Assembly: GCA_965237995.1 (NCBI GenBank)
Contig: CBDEGO010000006.1
Location: forward strand, 310,001 to 374,000
Reading direction: 5' to 3'
DNA length: 64,000 nucleotides
From: JAAELZ01 sp965237995
Lineage (GTDB): Bacteria; Pseudomonadota; Gammaproteobacteria; Arenicellales; Poriferihabitantaceae
Shown: in pieces, positions 17,808 to 27,009 of the stretch
Numbering within the stretch: position 1 is the stretch's first letter
Layout of the letters: each line of letters begins with the position of its first letter
Position numbers and translations under genes: made by a program
Notes under the pieces: model-generated
The model's input: the letters and a program-made list of their open reading frames with translations, nothing else
What the model was told of the DNA's origin: nothing
The model's database searches: none

Positions 17808-18494
17808 CTACTCGTCACCGCCCTCGGTTGCTTCCTCTTCACCTTCAGCGGCTTCTGCGCCTTCTTCATCTACTTGCGCATCAACATCTTCTTCTGGCTC
17901 TTCTTCTGCAACAATTTGTGCGCTGCAAGCTACGATAACGGCAGTTTCATCACCGCCAGAGTTAAGGTAAGAGCTTTCCACCCCTTCAGGTAGTTTAAGA
18001 TCACCGTAAGAGATAGATTCTCCTAGTTTAAGATCGGTGACATCAATCTCGATGTATTCAGGTAAGTCGGCAGGTAAGCACACGACGTCGAAGTCGTTAA
18101 ATGCCTTTGTGATCATACCGCTTTCCATCCTCACACCGTAACTCTCTTCTTCGCCAGAGAAGTGAATGGGGATGTTCATCGTTAGTTTTTCACGTCGACT
18201 GACACGCATGAAATCAACGTGAATGACTTTAACATCAGAAGCGGGATGCATTTGCACATCTCGTAGCACCACTTGCTCATTCTCGCCATCGATAGACAGG
18301 TCTAAGATTGAGCTATGGAAGGCTTCTTTTTCAATCGCGTTTAAGATTTTATTATGATCCATCTGGATATTGGCATTGTCTTCACCCGCGCCATAGACCA
18401 CGCCAGGTACTAAACCTGCGTGACGCTTGCGGCGTGATTCGCCTGTGCCTGTCTTTTTTCGGCTAATTGCTTCAAATGAAAGTCGGTTACTCAT
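17808..18494 (-). CDS. rplY: Ribosomal protein bL25, Ctc-type long form
   Basis: The 228-residue protein has the 5S-rRNA-binding L25 domain (residues 1-95; SRRKRHAGLVPGVVYG) and the TL5/Ctc beta domain (about 100-190; IPIHFSGEEES, LPEYIEIDVTDLKLGES). The C-terminal tail of about 35 residues is very acidic (repeated Glu and Asp). The long form is usual in Pseudomonas-like bacteria, in contrast to the short enteric L25. It lies between prs and pth. Confidence 0.96.
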   Translation of the reverse strand: MSNRLSFEAISRKKTGTGESRRKRHAGLVPGVVYGAGEDNANIQMDHNKILNAIEKEAFHSSILDLSIDGENEQVVLRDVQMHPASDVKVIHVDFMRVSRREKLTMNIPIHFSGEEESYGVRMESGMITKAFNDFDVVCLPADLPEYIEIDVTDLKLGESISYGDLKLPEGVESSYLNSGGDETAVIVACSAQIVAEEEPEEDVDAQVDEEGAEAAEGEEEATEGGDE

Positions 18495-18545
18495 TTTATC
18501 GTCTCTTTTTGTGTCGCGTTTAAGTTGTGTCGGCCGTTATTTTGC

Positions 18546-19526
18546 CTATTCAACAAATAAATTACTAATCGATTCACCTAGTGAGATGCGCCGCATGGCC
18601 TCGGCCAAAATCTGCGCAATACTCAGTTGTCTAATATTCGGACACGCTTTCGCTTCTTTGCTCAGCGGTATCGTATTCGTTACCAATAACTCGTCTATTT
18701 CCGAGTTAGAAATGCGTTCAATGGCCGGCCCTGATAAAACAGGGTGTGTACAGCAAGCAACTACTCTTACTGCGCCATGGTCTTTCAATGCCGCCGCCGC
18801 TTGACATAAGGTATTAGCGGTGTCGACCATATCGTCCATCAACACACAAGCACGCCCTTCAACATTACCGATTATATGCATAACCTTTGCGACATTCGCT
18901 TTAGGTCTACGCTTATCGATAATAGCCAAATCAGTTTCTAACTGCTTTGCCATTGCGCGCGCTCTAACTACGCCACCTACGTCTGGTGAAACCACCATCA
19001 GCTTCGGTATCTGCTGGCGGTATAGATCACTGATCAATACCGGCCCGCCATATATATTGTCTGTGGGGATCGAAAAGAACCCCTGTATTTGGTCAGCATG
19101 CAAATCCATCGTTAAGACTTGCGTTGCCCCTGCTTGGCTAATCATTTTAGCGACTAGCTTCGCTGAAATCGCCACTCGCGCAGTGCGCGGTCGACGATCT
19201 TGCCGCGCATAACCTAAATAAGGCACCACGGCGATAATATTTCCAGCTGACGCACGTTTCAGTGCGTCGATCATAATGAGCAACTCCATCAAGTTGTCAT
19301 TACTTGGCGCGCAGGTTGGCTGAATCACGAAAACATCCTTTTTACGGACATTTTCCATAATTTCTACGCTAATTTCGCCATCGCTAAATGTCGAAACCTG
19401 CGCTTTACCGATCGGCATGCCCAAGCGATCAACCACTTCTCGACTGAGTTCTGGATTCGCGTTGCCAGTAAAAACGACAACGTCTTCTAACCCGTTTAGT
19501 TTATCTAATCGATCGTTGTTAGCCAT
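18546..19526 (-). CDS. prs: Ribose-phosphate pyrophosphokinase
   Basis: This enzyme makes PRPP from ribose-5-phosphate and ATP. Visible signatures are VFTGNANPELS, the ATP/Mg region QPTCAPSNDNLMELL, DLHADQIQGFF and the PRPP loop VLMDDMVDTANT. I prefer ATG 19526 (MANNDRL): the AAGGGG at 19543-19538 is 11 bases upstream, while ATG 19535 would leave only 2. The N-terminus is about a dozen residues longer than most homologues. The gene follows tRNA-Gln and ispE in the usual order. Confidence 0.96.
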   Translation of the reverse strand: MANNDRLDKLNGLEDVVVFTGNANPELSREVVDRLGMPIGKAQVSTFSDGEISVEIMENVRKKDVFVIQPTCAPSNDNLMELLIMIDALKRASAGNIIAVVPYLGYARQDRRPRTARVAISAKLVAKMISQAGATQVLTMDLHADQIQGFFSIPTDNIYGGPVLISDLYRQQIPKLMVVSPDVGGVVRARAMAKQLETDLAIIDKRRPKANVAKVMHIIGNVEGRACVLMDDMVDTANTLCQAAAALKDHGAVRVVACCTHPVLSGPAIERISNSEIDELLVTNTIPLSKEAKACPNIRQLSIAQILAEAMRRISLGESISNLFVE

Positions 19527-19618
19527 TATATGCATCGCCCCTTATCAGGTGTCGGTTTAACCGCGTTATGCTGCGCTTATTTTAAGCAATGGTTTATAAG
19601 CCATTGCCCTATAAAATA

Positions 19619-19693
19619 TGGCTGGGGTACCAGGATTCGAACCTGGGAATGCTGGAATCAAAATCCAGTGCCTTACCGCTTGGCGATACCCCA
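19619..19693 (-). tRNA. tRNA-Gln (anticodon TTG)
   Basis: On the minus strand the molecule starts TGGGGTA and folds as a full cloverleaf. It has a D arm with GCCAAGCGGTAAGGC, an anticodon stem CTGGA/TCCAG around the loop TTTTGAT (anticodon TTG, CAA codons), and a T arm CCAGG-TTCGAAT-CCTGG. The acceptor TACCCCA, discriminator G and an encoded CCA follow. It lies between ispE and prs as in related bacteria. Confidence 0.97.
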
Positions 19694-19735
19694 ATATAAT
19701 GATGCAGGTGCCAATAATAAAACAGGGCACGCCCA

Positions 19736-20569
19736 TCATCGATGTGGGTGGGTGTTTACACTTTGCGCCACAAACCCGTTAAGGTGTGTCGGTCGCTTGC
19801 TTAAAACGGCCAATGCTTGTTGCTGCGAATCACAGGCTAAAAAAACACTCGCTCCACTTCCACTCATTCGCGCTTCGCCGAAGTTTGCAAGCCAATCTAT
19901 GGCTTCTTTAACCTGCGGGTAAAGTGCGCTTGTCACCGCTTCTAAGTCATTTCTTAGCCCCGGCGAAAAAGAACCGCGTATTTTCGTGATTGGTGGGGTA
20001 TGTGTCAACGCCGAATCGGAAAAAACTTGCCCTGTTGATACATGTATTTGCGGGATTATCACACAAATCCATTTTTTCTCGGGATTAATCGCCGTTAACT
20101 GCTCGCCAACACCCTCAGCCCAAGCGGCATGACCGAAGATAAATACGGGCACATCTGCACCTAATTGCAAACCGAGTTGCGCTAATTCTTGCCGATTTAA
20201 TTTGCAACTCCATAGTTCATTAAGTGCGATTAAACAAGTCGCTGCATCTGAACTGCCGCCGCCCAATCCGGCCCCCATCGGAATCCGCTTAGATAGACCA
20301 ATCTCCACACCTTTTTTAACCTTACAAACAGATTGCAATAGTCTAGCGGCTTGCACGCATAAATCATCGGTTGGCAGTGTTGTGTCTTTGGTGTTCTCGT
20401 CGGCTCTAGAAATCTTTCCATCTGCCGTGATTGAAAACGTTAGCTTGTCGTAATAATCAAGAAAAACAAATGCGGTTTGTAACGTATGATAACCATCTGA
20501 CCGTTTTCCCGTTACGTGCAAGAATAAATTGAGCTTAGCGGGGGCCAACCACGGCGGTTTCACTGACAT
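19736..20569 (-). CDS. ispE: 4-diphosphocytidyl-2-C-methyl-D-erythritol kinase
   Basis: The 277-residue GHMP kinase phosphorylates CDP-ME in the MEP isoprenoid pathway. It has the N-terminal PAKLNLFLHVTGKRSDGYH substrate motif, the ATP loop PMGAGLGGGSSDAATCL (about 94-110) and the C-terminal MSGSGASVF. The lolB stop precedes its ATG by three bases on the minus strand, and tRNA-Gln follows. All expected motifs are intact. Confidence 0.96.
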   Translation of the reverse strand: MSVKPPWLAPAKLNLFLHVTGKRSDGYHTLQTAFVFLDYYDKLTFSITADGKISRADENTKDTTLPTDDLCVQAARLLQSVCKVKKGVEIGLSKRIPMGAGLGGGSSDAATCLIALNELWSCKLNRQELAQLGLQLGADVPVFIFGHAAWAEGVGEQLTAINPEKKWICVIIPQIHVSTGQVFSDSALTHTPPITKIRGSFSPGLRNDLEAVTSALYPQVKEAIDWLANFGEARMSGSGASVFLACDSQQQALAVLSKRPTHLNGFVAQSVNTHPHR

Positions 20570-20572
20570 CAG

Positions 20573-21262
20573 CTATCGCCAACTGTTGATGATCAACCGT
20601 ATAAATAACTCTTCACCCACATAATCACCCTTGTCGTCATACACTGTAAGCGTGCCCGGCAAGGCGTTAAGTTCAATAACGCGTGGCACTAACACCTCCA
20701 TTTGTGGCGCTTTAGTGGTCTTTACGGTTTGGTATTCAGGAAAATTCACCTGCCAACCTCCATCATTCATCGAGCTTAATTGCCCCGATTCATCAAACTT
20801 AAGGGCTGAAGTTTGCGCGGCTGGGCCGCCTTTTATCCAACTACTGAGTTTATTAAACGGTAACGGCCACCCTAGGCGTTGCTGCAACAGGGGCTCCATC
20901 TCCGGCCCAGTCAATGTTCTGCCGCGCGTGTCCTTAAGAATGGCGCCAGACTCGTTAATGTCTATTTCTACGCGCCCACCGCCAAGTGGGCCAAACAACT
21001 CAAGATGTTCAGTTTGCTCATTTTTATTCCAACGTAATGAAGCATGCCCGCCTTTTTTCCCGGCTTTAACCGCCAGCTTTCCTCGAATCCGCCAATTGGT
21101 TATCTTTTTAACGTTCTGCTGAGCCGCTTCCCAGTTGGATAGCACCAAAGGGTCGGGCTTAGACTCTTCGATTACGATGATGGGCGTTTGCGTTACCGTA
21201 CAAGCGCTGACCAACGCCAGCAGCGTAGCCACCGCTAGAAACCGACTAAACATGATGGGCAT
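20573..21262 (-). CDS. lolB: Outer-membrane lipoprotein LolB
   Basis: The 229-residue protein receives lipoproteins from LolA and inserts them in the outer membrane. A lipoprotein signal peptide ends in the lipobox LVSAC, making Cys21 the lipidated residue. The motifs NWRIRGKLAV and LRWNKNEQTEHLELFGPLGGG belong to the LolB fold. A second Met at residue 4 is a possible start. It is followed by ispE in the classic lolB-ispE-prs order. Confidence 0.92.
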   Translation of the reverse strand: MPIMFSRFLAVATLLALVSACTVTQTPIIVIEESKPDPLVLSNWEAAQQNVKKITNWRIRGKLAVKAGKKGGHASLRWNKNEQTEHLELFGPLGGGRVEIDINESGAILKDTRGRTLTGPEMEPLLQQRLGWPLPFNKLSSWIKGGPAAQTSALKFDESGQLSSMNDGGWQVNFPEYQTVKTTKAPQMEVLVPRVIELNALPGTLTVYDDKGDYVGEELFIRLIINSWR

Positions 21263-21268
21263 TACACA

Positions 21269-21973
21269 TCATCGTTTGACCGTGTCGTAAATTAAGTCCC
21301 ACACGCCGTGGCCCAAACGTAATCCTCTACGTTCAAATTTAGTCTCTGGCCGAAAGTCTGGTCGCGGCAAAAACTGATTATCTCCTGCTCTATTTTTAAA
21401 GCCGGCTTCAGCTTCGATCACTTCTAATGCCCAATCAGCATAGGGCTGCCAATCGGTTGCAAAATGAAAAAAACCGCCTAGGCTAATTTTGCTGTGAATC
21501 AGCGCTAAAAAAGTGGGGTTAACAATGCGGCGTTTGTGGTGCTTTTTCTTCGGCCATGGGTCCGGAAAAAATAACTGTACGCCTGCAAGCGTGTTATCTG
21601 CAATTTGGTCTCGTAATATCTCCACGGCATCATGGCTGATAATTTTAAGGTTAGAAACATCTCTTTGCTTGGCCGCAATTAAACAATGGCCTACCCCTGA
21701 TGTATAAACTTCAACGCCCAAATAATTGGTATCGGGGTTCTCAGCCGCCATTTGCGCCAAGCTATCGCCATTACCAAACCCAATTTCAAGTACGACAGGT
21801 GCCCCATTTTGAAAGAGCGCCGGCAAATCTAACGGTTGTTGATGGTATTGCACGCCATAAATTGACCATAACGTATCTATAGCATTTTTTTGACACTTGG
21901 TTACCCTACCTTCACGGCGAACAAAGCTGCGCACCTCACGTTTGGCAAACTGATCGGGTATCGGTTGAGACAT
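21269..21973 (-). CDS. trmB: tRNA (guanine-N7-)-methyltransferase
   Basis: The 234-residue SAM enzyme makes m7G46 in tRNA. The SAM-binding motif is VLEIGFGNGDSLAQMA (about 71-86) and the family signature FPDPWPKKKHHKRR is intact near 150. It begins MSQPIPDQFAKREVRSFVRREGR, the usual N-terminus. The lolB start lies six bases after its stop, so the two are probably co-transcribed. Confidence 0.95.
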   Translation of the reverse strand: MSQPIPDQFAKREVRSFVRREGRVTKCQKNAIDTLWSIYGVQYHQQPLDLPALFQNGAPVVLEIGFGNGDSLAQMAAENPDTNYLGVEVYTSGVGHCLIAAKQRDVSNLKIISHDAVEILRDQIADNTLAGVQLFFPDPWPKKKHHKRRIVNPTFLALIHSKISLGGFFHFATDWQPYADWALEVIEAEAGFKNRAGDNQFLPRPDFRPETKFERRGLRLGHGVWDLIYDTVKR

Positions 21974-21996
21974 AACTCAAATTATAAGCTTTAGAT

Positions 21997-22031
21997 AAAA
22001 AAATCGCCCGCAACATTAACTATTGCGAGCG
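21997..22031 (-). terminator. Intrinsic terminator after grxD
   Basis: On the minus strand, CGCTCGCAA and TTGCGGGCG (22031-22023 and 22013-22005) pair over 9 bp with one G-U, followed by A and seven T (22003-21997). The G-U pair and T-tract fix the strand. It separates grxD from trmB. Confidence 0.82.
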
Positions 22032-22087
22032 GCTTTCGTTTTGGCTAATCAGGGCTGACTTTAAGCAGCTACCCAAATTAGAGAATG

Positions 22088-22402
22088 TTAGGCATTCATG
22101 TTGTCGATCATGGTTTTTAGCTCACCATTTTCGTACATTTCTTTCATGATGTCACAACCTCCAACAAACTCACCTTTAACGTATAGCTGCGGCACCGTCG
22201 GCCAGTTAGAATATTGCTTAATGCCTTCACGCACAGCGTTGTCGGCTAGCACGTCAACGGAGGCAAAAGGTGTTTCACAATGCTGTAGAATTTGTGTTGC
22301 CGTACCTGAAAAACCACACTGAGGAAAATCAGGATTGCCCTTCATGAATAACACAACATCGTTACTGTCGATGACTTCTTTTAATTGCTCTTGAATGCTC
22401 AT
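22088..22402 (-). CDS. grxD: Monothiol glutaredoxin GrxD (CGFS type)
   Basis: The 104-residue protein has the monothiol active site Cys29-Gly-Phe-Ser (PDFPQCGFSGTA), plus the WPTVPQLYVKGEFVGGCDI region that binds glutathione. CGFS glutaredoxins carry 2Fe-2S clusters and form complexes with BolA proteins. A BolA-family gene lies directly upstream in the same direction, which fits that partnership. The length is standard. Confidence 0.95.
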   Translation of the reverse strand: MSIQEQLKEVIDSNDVVLFMKGNPDFPQCGFSGTATQILQHCETPFASVDVLADNAVREGIKQYSNWPTVPQLYVKGEFVGGCDIMKEMYENGELKTMIDNMNA

Positions 22403-22459
22403 TTAATTTGTACTGTAGGTCGAAAAATCAGCTAATACCGCTATCGACGGGTTAATAAA

Positions 22460-22702
22460 CTAGGCCTGTTGTGCCTCGTATTCTTCGGGGCTTAAGGTCT
22501 TCATTGATAGCGCATGAATCGCGGCTTTCATTTTATCACCTAACACTCCGTAGACTAACTGGTGCTGTTGAATACGTGATTTGCCCACAAATTCGGGGCT
22601 GACAATGGTCGCTTCGAAATGATGGCCATCGCCGTCAATCTCAACTTGACAATCTTGCATGCCTGCTTCGATCCAACCTTTAATATCTTCTGGAGTAACC
22701 AT
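22460..22702 (-). CDS. BolA-family protein, IbaG-like
   Basis: The 80-residue protein has the BolA fold with VEIDGDGHHFEATIVSPEF and the RIQQHQLVYGVLGDKM helix. The shortness and the invariant HH in GDGHHFEA point to the IbaG/YrbA subgroup. IbaG-GrxD heterodimers handle Fe-S clusters or sense iron and acid stress in related bacteria. The gene precedes grxD by about 57 bases. Confidence 0.88.
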   Translation of the reverse strand: MVTPEDIKGWIEAGMQDCQVEIDGDGHHFEATIVSPEFVGKSRIQQHQLVYGVLGDKMKAAIHALSMKTLSPEEYEAQQA

Positions 22703-23031
22703 AATAAATTGAAATTTTTGCTAAGTGTTAAATATGGTCTGTTGTGCTTATTTTCAAGTTGATTGCTAAACTTGTTGTAAAAAAGGCGTTTTAACAAAGC
22801 CGCTATAACCATTTAAAGCGTGGCCCATCTCACTTGAGACGCCCCTGATTTTAGCAGAAACACTTTGTTACACCTATAGTGGATATTTCACTGCAAATAG
22901 CCCGCCAATTTAGCACTATTTTTAACGATCAACTAACTAAGCAAGCTCGGCTGCTATGGTAAAATGGCTGTTATCTTTTCAGCAGAGCAAATCGCAGTAT
23001 CAACGCTGTGACCTACTGAAAACTTTTTATA
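22703..23031. other. Intergenic region between the bolA-type gene and purB
   Basis: This AT-rich 329-base stretch carries the divergent promoters of the bolA-grxD pair and purB. A possible extended -10 (TGGTAAAAT near 22957-22965) faces purB, but its -35 is weak. I see no RNA gene, repeat or convincing operator. Confidence 0.5.
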
Positions 23032-24444
23032 ATGTTAACCACTAATATTTCACCCATGGAATCGATTGCCTTAAGTGAACTTACTGCTCTTTCTCCCTTA
23101 GATGGCCGCTATGCAGGGGCAACCAGCTCACTGCGCTCGTATTTCAGTGAGTATGGGCTGATACATTATCGTTGTCATGTAGAAGTTGAGTGGCTTATCC
23201 ACTTGAGTGAGCACCCACAAATCATTGAATTACCAGAGTTTGACCTCGCGACAAAAAAGGCTTTAAGAGGCATTATCAATGAGTTTTCAGTGGACGATGC
23301 CTTGCGGGTAAAAGAGATTGAAAGCACTACTAACCATGACGTTAAAGCGGTTGAATATTTCTTAAAGGAAAAATCGTTGAAGCTATCCGCCTTAAAAAGC
23401 GCGAGTGAGTTTTTTCATTTTGCTTGCACTTCGGAAGACATCAATAACCTAAGCTACGCATTGATGTTGCAATCTGGGCGCGACCAAGCCTTATTGCCAC
23501 AAATTAAGGGTGTCATTGCTACGATGTCAGATATTGCGAGTAATAACGCCTCTGTCCCGATGCTAGCGCGTACTCACGGCCAGACAGCTAGCCCAACTAC
23601 TGTGGGCAAAGAGATTGCCAACGTAGTCCACCGCTTACGCGGCATAGCGCAACAAATCGCTGACGTGCAAATGCTAGGGAAAATTAATGGCGCAGTTGGC
23701 AACTTCAATGCCCATTTAAGTGCCTACCCGGATATTGATTGGCCAAGTAGCGCCCAAGTCTTCGTAGAAGGGCTTGGTTTACAGTATCAGCCAGCAACAA
23801 CCCAAATTGAACCTCATGATTTTATCGCTGAGTTCTGTCATGCGCTAAGTCGCTTTAACACGGTGCTAATCGACTTTAATCGCGATATTTGGGGCTATAT
23901 CTCAGTTGGTTATTTCAAACAAAAAACCATCGCAGGTGAAGTGGGCTCAAGTACCATGCCGCATAAAGTAAACCCAATCGATTTTGAAAACTCTGAGGGC
24001 AATTTAGGTATCGCCAATGCAGTACTAGGGCATTTAGCCGAAAAGCTACCTATTAGCCGCTGGCAGCGCGATTTAACGGACTCTACAGTGTTACGCAATT
24101 TAGGGGTTGGCTTAGCGTATAGCGCCATTGCTTATCGGTCTGTTGGGCGCGGTTTGAATAAATTGCAAACGAATAATGCGCGACTTGAGCAAGACCTAGA
24201 AAACGCATGGGAAGTGTTGGCGGAACCAATTCAAACCGTGATGCGCCGATACGGCGAAGAAGAGCCGTATGAAAAGCTCAAAGCATTAACTCGGGGGCAG
24301 GGCGGAATCAATCAACAGTCGCTTGAAACTTTCATTACGGCCTTGAGTATTCCAGAGCACGCTAAACAAGATTTACTCGCCTTAACTCCAGCTCGTTATA
24401 TTGGGAACGCGATAGAAGCGACCGCCAATATTCTTAAGCGCTAA
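23032..24444 (+). CDS. purB: Adenylosuccinate lyase
   Basis: The 470-residue enzyme cleaves SAICAR and adenylosuccinate in purine synthesis. The fumarase/aspartase signature SSTMPHKVNPIDFEN lies near residue 305, and TSEDINNLSYAL and RTHGQTASPTTVGKE are in place. The ATG at 23056 (MESIALSELT) is closer to the usual N-terminus than 23032; neither has a clear ribosome binding site. The protein is the long E. coli-like form. Confidence 0.96.
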   Translation: MLTTNISPMESIALSELTALSPLDGRYAGATSSLRSYFSEYGLIHYRCHVEVEWLIHLSEHPQIIELPEFDLATKKALRGIINEFSVDDALRVKEIESTTNHDVKAVEYFLKEKSLKLSALKSASEFFHFACTSEDINNLSYALMLQSGRDQALLPQIKGVIATMSDIASNNASVPMLARTHGQTASPTTVGKEIANVVHRLRGIAQQIADVQMLGKINGAVGNFNAHLSAYPDIDWPSSAQVFVEGLGLQYQPATTQIEPHDFIAEFCHALSRFNTVLIDFNRDIWGYISVGYFKQKTIAGEVGSSTMPHKVNPIDFENSEGNLGIANAVLGHLAEKLPISRWQRDLTDSTVLRNLGVGLAYSAIAYRSVGRGLNKLQTNNARLEQDLENAWEVLAEPIQTVMRRYGEEEPYEKLKALTRGQGGINQQSLETFITALSIPEHAKQDLLALTPARYIGNAIEATANILKR

Positions 24445-24458
24445 AGCACCTAAGTTTG

Positions 24459-25193
24459 ATGCAAACCGATAATGCCCCCGTTCGCCTTTCTAAAGAAATG
24501 GCGACGCGGGGCTTGTGTTCGCGCCGTGAAGCCGACCGATACATAGAACAAGGTTTAGTACTCGTCGATGGACAAGTCGTTGACGTGCTTGGTAGCAAAG
24601 TAACTTCCGATCAACAGATAGAGCTAAAGCACGCTGCGCAGCAGCAACAGGATGAGTTACTGACGGTCATTATCAACAAACCAATTGGTTACGTTTCTAA
24701 TCTGCCCGAGGAAGGATACGAGCCTGCATCTATGTTGCTGACCCCTGACAATTATGTGGGGCCAAAAGACCTAAACAGCAAAATTAGTCATGTTGGCTTG
24801 GCTCCAGCGGGCCGTTTAGATATCGACTCACAAGGCATTTTAGTGTTAACCCAAGATGGCCGCATTGCGCGACAACTGATAGGAGAACATTCGCTGATAG
24901 AAAAGGAATATTTAATTTGGGTTAAAGGAGTGATTGATACCAAATCGGTAGAAAAATTGCGCTACGGACTGAGCTTAGATGGCAAAAAACTACAAACAGC
25001 CAAAGTGAGAAAGATAGACGACCACCATATGACCATGACCTTAACCCAAGGGCGTAAGCGGCAGATTCGTAGAATGTGTGAACTGGTCGACTTACGCGTG
25101 GAGCGCTTGATGCGGGTAAGAATCGGCGGGGTTAAGTTAGGCGCCTTGGCCTCTGGCAAATGGCGATACTTAAGCAAAGACGAGGCATTTTGA
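24459..25193 (+). CDS. rRNA pseudouridine synthase, RsuA family (RluF-like)
   Basis: This 244-residue enzyme has an N-terminal S4 RNA-binding domain (RLSKEMATRGLCSRREADRY) and a catalytic domain with the Asp motif GRLDIDSQGILVLT and QGRKRQIRRMCEL. The SRREADRYIEQG stretch is very close to RluF, which modifies 23S rRNA helix 74. RluF-like is the best guess but the target is not certain. I chose ATG 24459 over TTG 24456. The stop overlaps the pyrD start (TGATG). Confidence 0.85.
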   Translation: MQTDNAPVRLSKEMATRGLCSRREADRYIEQGLVLVDGQVVDVLGSKVTSDQQIELKHAAQQQQDELLTVIINKPIGYVSNLPEEGYEPASMLLTPDNYVGPKDLNSKISHVGLAPAGRLDIDSQGILVLTQDGRIARQLIGEHSLIEKEYLIWVKGVIDTKSVEKLRYGLSLDGKKLQTAKVRKIDDHHMTMTLTQGRKRQIRRMCELVDLRVERLMRVRIGGVKLGALASGKWRYLSKDEAF

Positions 25194-26215
25194 TGTACTC
25201 CATGGTTAAACCCCTGTTGTTCAACATGGATGCAGAACGTTCACACGATGTGGTGATGGCGGCGCTAAGAAAAGCCTCGCAGAGCAAACTGGCGCTAAAC
25301 GCTCTCAACAAACTGTACGCAGATAAAATACCCCATCGCCCAACTCAAGTGATGGGTTTAACATTAAAACACCCCGTTGGCTTGGCTGCTGGATTGGACA
25401 AACAAGGGGCCGCTGGCAATGCCCTAAATGCACTGGGTTTTGCGTGGGTGGAGTACGGCACGGTAACGCCGATGCCACAAGATGGTAACTCAAAGCCCCG
25501 CCTATTTCGCTTGCGCGAACACAACGCGATTATTAATCGACTGGGGTTTAACAGTATCGGTCTAGAGCAATTTATCCGCAATATTAACAAAATGGATAAA
25601 ACGAGTATCAAAGGGCTGAATATTGGTAAAAATGCAGTAACGCCTATTGAAAAGGCCAACGAGGACTACATCGCAGGCATGAATGCGGTATATCCCTTAG
25701 CCGATTATATTTGTGTGAATATATCTTCACCAAATACGCAAAACCTTAGAGCATTGCAAAGCGATGAGTCGCTCGACTCATTACTTAAAGCCTTGCTGAA
25801 TACGCGCAAAGTCTTGCAAGACAAACACGGCTTCAATAGACCCATCGTATTAAAAATCGCGCCAGACCTAGAATCAAATCAAATTGATCACATCGCCAAA
25901 AGCTTGATTAAGTACCAAATTGACGGCTTAGCCGCCACTAACACCACCATAAACCGGCCCAAGGTTGGCTCTCATGCTTTAAGTGCTGAAACGGGTGGAT
26001 TAAGTGGTGCGCCGCTAACACCATTGGCCACCGACTGCATCCATGCCTTTCGACAACGCTTACAAGGAGAAGTCGCTATTCTCGGCAGTGGTGGAATATT
26101 GAGTGCAACCGACGCACAAGAAAAACTCGAAGCTGGCGCTGACGCGTTACAAATTTATACGGGCTTTATATACAAAGGGCCGAAATTAATACGTGAAATC
26201 GTACAAAGCCTTTAG
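25193..26215 (+). CDS. pyrD: Dihydroorotate dehydrogenase (quinone)
   Basis: The 340-residue class 2 enzyme oxidises dihydroorotate to orotate and passes electrons to ubiquinone. The N-terminal helical membrane-binding segment (LLFNMDAERSHDVVMAAL) marks class 2, followed by GLAAGLDKQGAAGN, INRLGFNSIG, CVNISSPNTQ (Ser as base) and TNTTINRP. ATG 25193 overlaps the preceding stop; the frame opening at 25160 lies inside the upstream gene. ATG 25202 is an alternative. Confidence 0.95.
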   Translation: MYSMVKPLLFNMDAERSHDVVMAALRKASQSKLALNALNKLYADKIPHRPTQVMGLTLKHPVGLAAGLDKQGAAGNALNALGFAWVEYGTVTPMPQDGNSKPRLFRLREHNAIINRLGFNSIGLEQFIRNINKMDKTSIKGLNIGKNAVTPIEKANEDYIAGMNAVYPLADYICVNISSPNTQNLRALQSDESLDSLLKALLNTRKVLQDKHGFNRPIVLKIAPDLESNQIDHIAKSLIKYQIDGLAATNTTINRPKVGSHALSAETGGLSGAPLTPLATDCIHAFRQRLQGEVAILGSGGILSATDAQEKLEAGADALQIYTGFIYKGPKLIREIVQSL

Positions 26216-26237
26216 CGTTGGCACGCTAGCGGAAAAC

Positions 26238-26786
26238 TTAAAGTAATGTCACGACGAAGGATTGCCCTAGTCGGTCTAATAATACGGATGTTTTATCAAT
26301 CTGCACAACGCGCTCACCTGATCCGAGGGTATCGCCTTCTTTTACGATGACACCGTTCACCATTGCAAACCGTTCGGTCGCGGTGTCTGAAAATGAAATA
26401 ACACTCACCGTTAAGTTGGTGTGTGCATCATTTTGCTGCACAGGTTGAGTGGTTACCTCTGGTGACTTACGCTGTTCTAAAACGGCTTCAACGGCGGCGT
26501 TGGAAGTGATTAGTTTTGGAGTTGGTTTTGCTTGTTTGGTCTTGGTCGCAGCAGTGTTATTGACTGTTGGGGCGCCATCAATGTTAATGTGCACTCGCTC
26601 GATATAAGGCCTCGCTAAATAACCAAGCAAGAAGCTAATTAACGGCACAAGCACCCACAACACGCCTTTTAGCCATCTATCTGCTGCTGATCGCTGTGAT
26701 GGACGATATAAGTCAGAAGCTAATTCGGTGAGGTGTTCTTGTTTTCTGGTTTTTTCTGCCTTACCTAAGGCTTCTAAAATATAGGA
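26238..26786 (-). CDS. Type II secretion assembly protein GspB-like
   Basis: A 182-residue protein starting MSYILEALGKAEKTRKQ, the signature of GspB/ExeB proteins. A single membrane segment follows (about residues 47-66, GVLWVLVPLISFLLGYLA), then a proline/threonine-rich linker. A C-terminal T2SSB domain has VNGVIVKEGDTLGSGERVVQ and LDRLGQSFVVTL. GspB helps place the secretin. No other gsp gene is in the window, so the rest of the system must be elsewhere. The frame opens at 26825, but 26786 is the family start. Confidence 0.8.
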   Translation of the reverse strand, partial: SYILEALGKAEKTRKQEHLTELASDLYRPSQRSAADRWLKGVLWVLVPLISFLLGYLARPYIERVHINIDGAPTVNNTAATKTKQAKPTPKLITSNAAVEAVLEQRKSPEVTTQPVQQNDAHTNLTVSVISFSDTATERFAMVNGVIVKEGDTLGSGERVVQIDKTSVLLDRLGQSFVVTLL

Positions 26787-27009
26787 CATAGGTGCGTCTA
26801 TTAACTGGACTACCAAATTGTACACAAACTAAGCGATAGCAGGTGGTTAGTTCTGTTCGGCATTGTCATACTTTTTTGCTGATATTCTGATTTCAGCATG
26901 AAGCCTATTTTATCTCGATTTATAACCATGGAATAGCGTTGCTATGCGTTAAACTAAATCGTAACGATAAGACCCGTTTGTTAACCCGTCGCGTACCTCT
27001 GTTTTAGCT

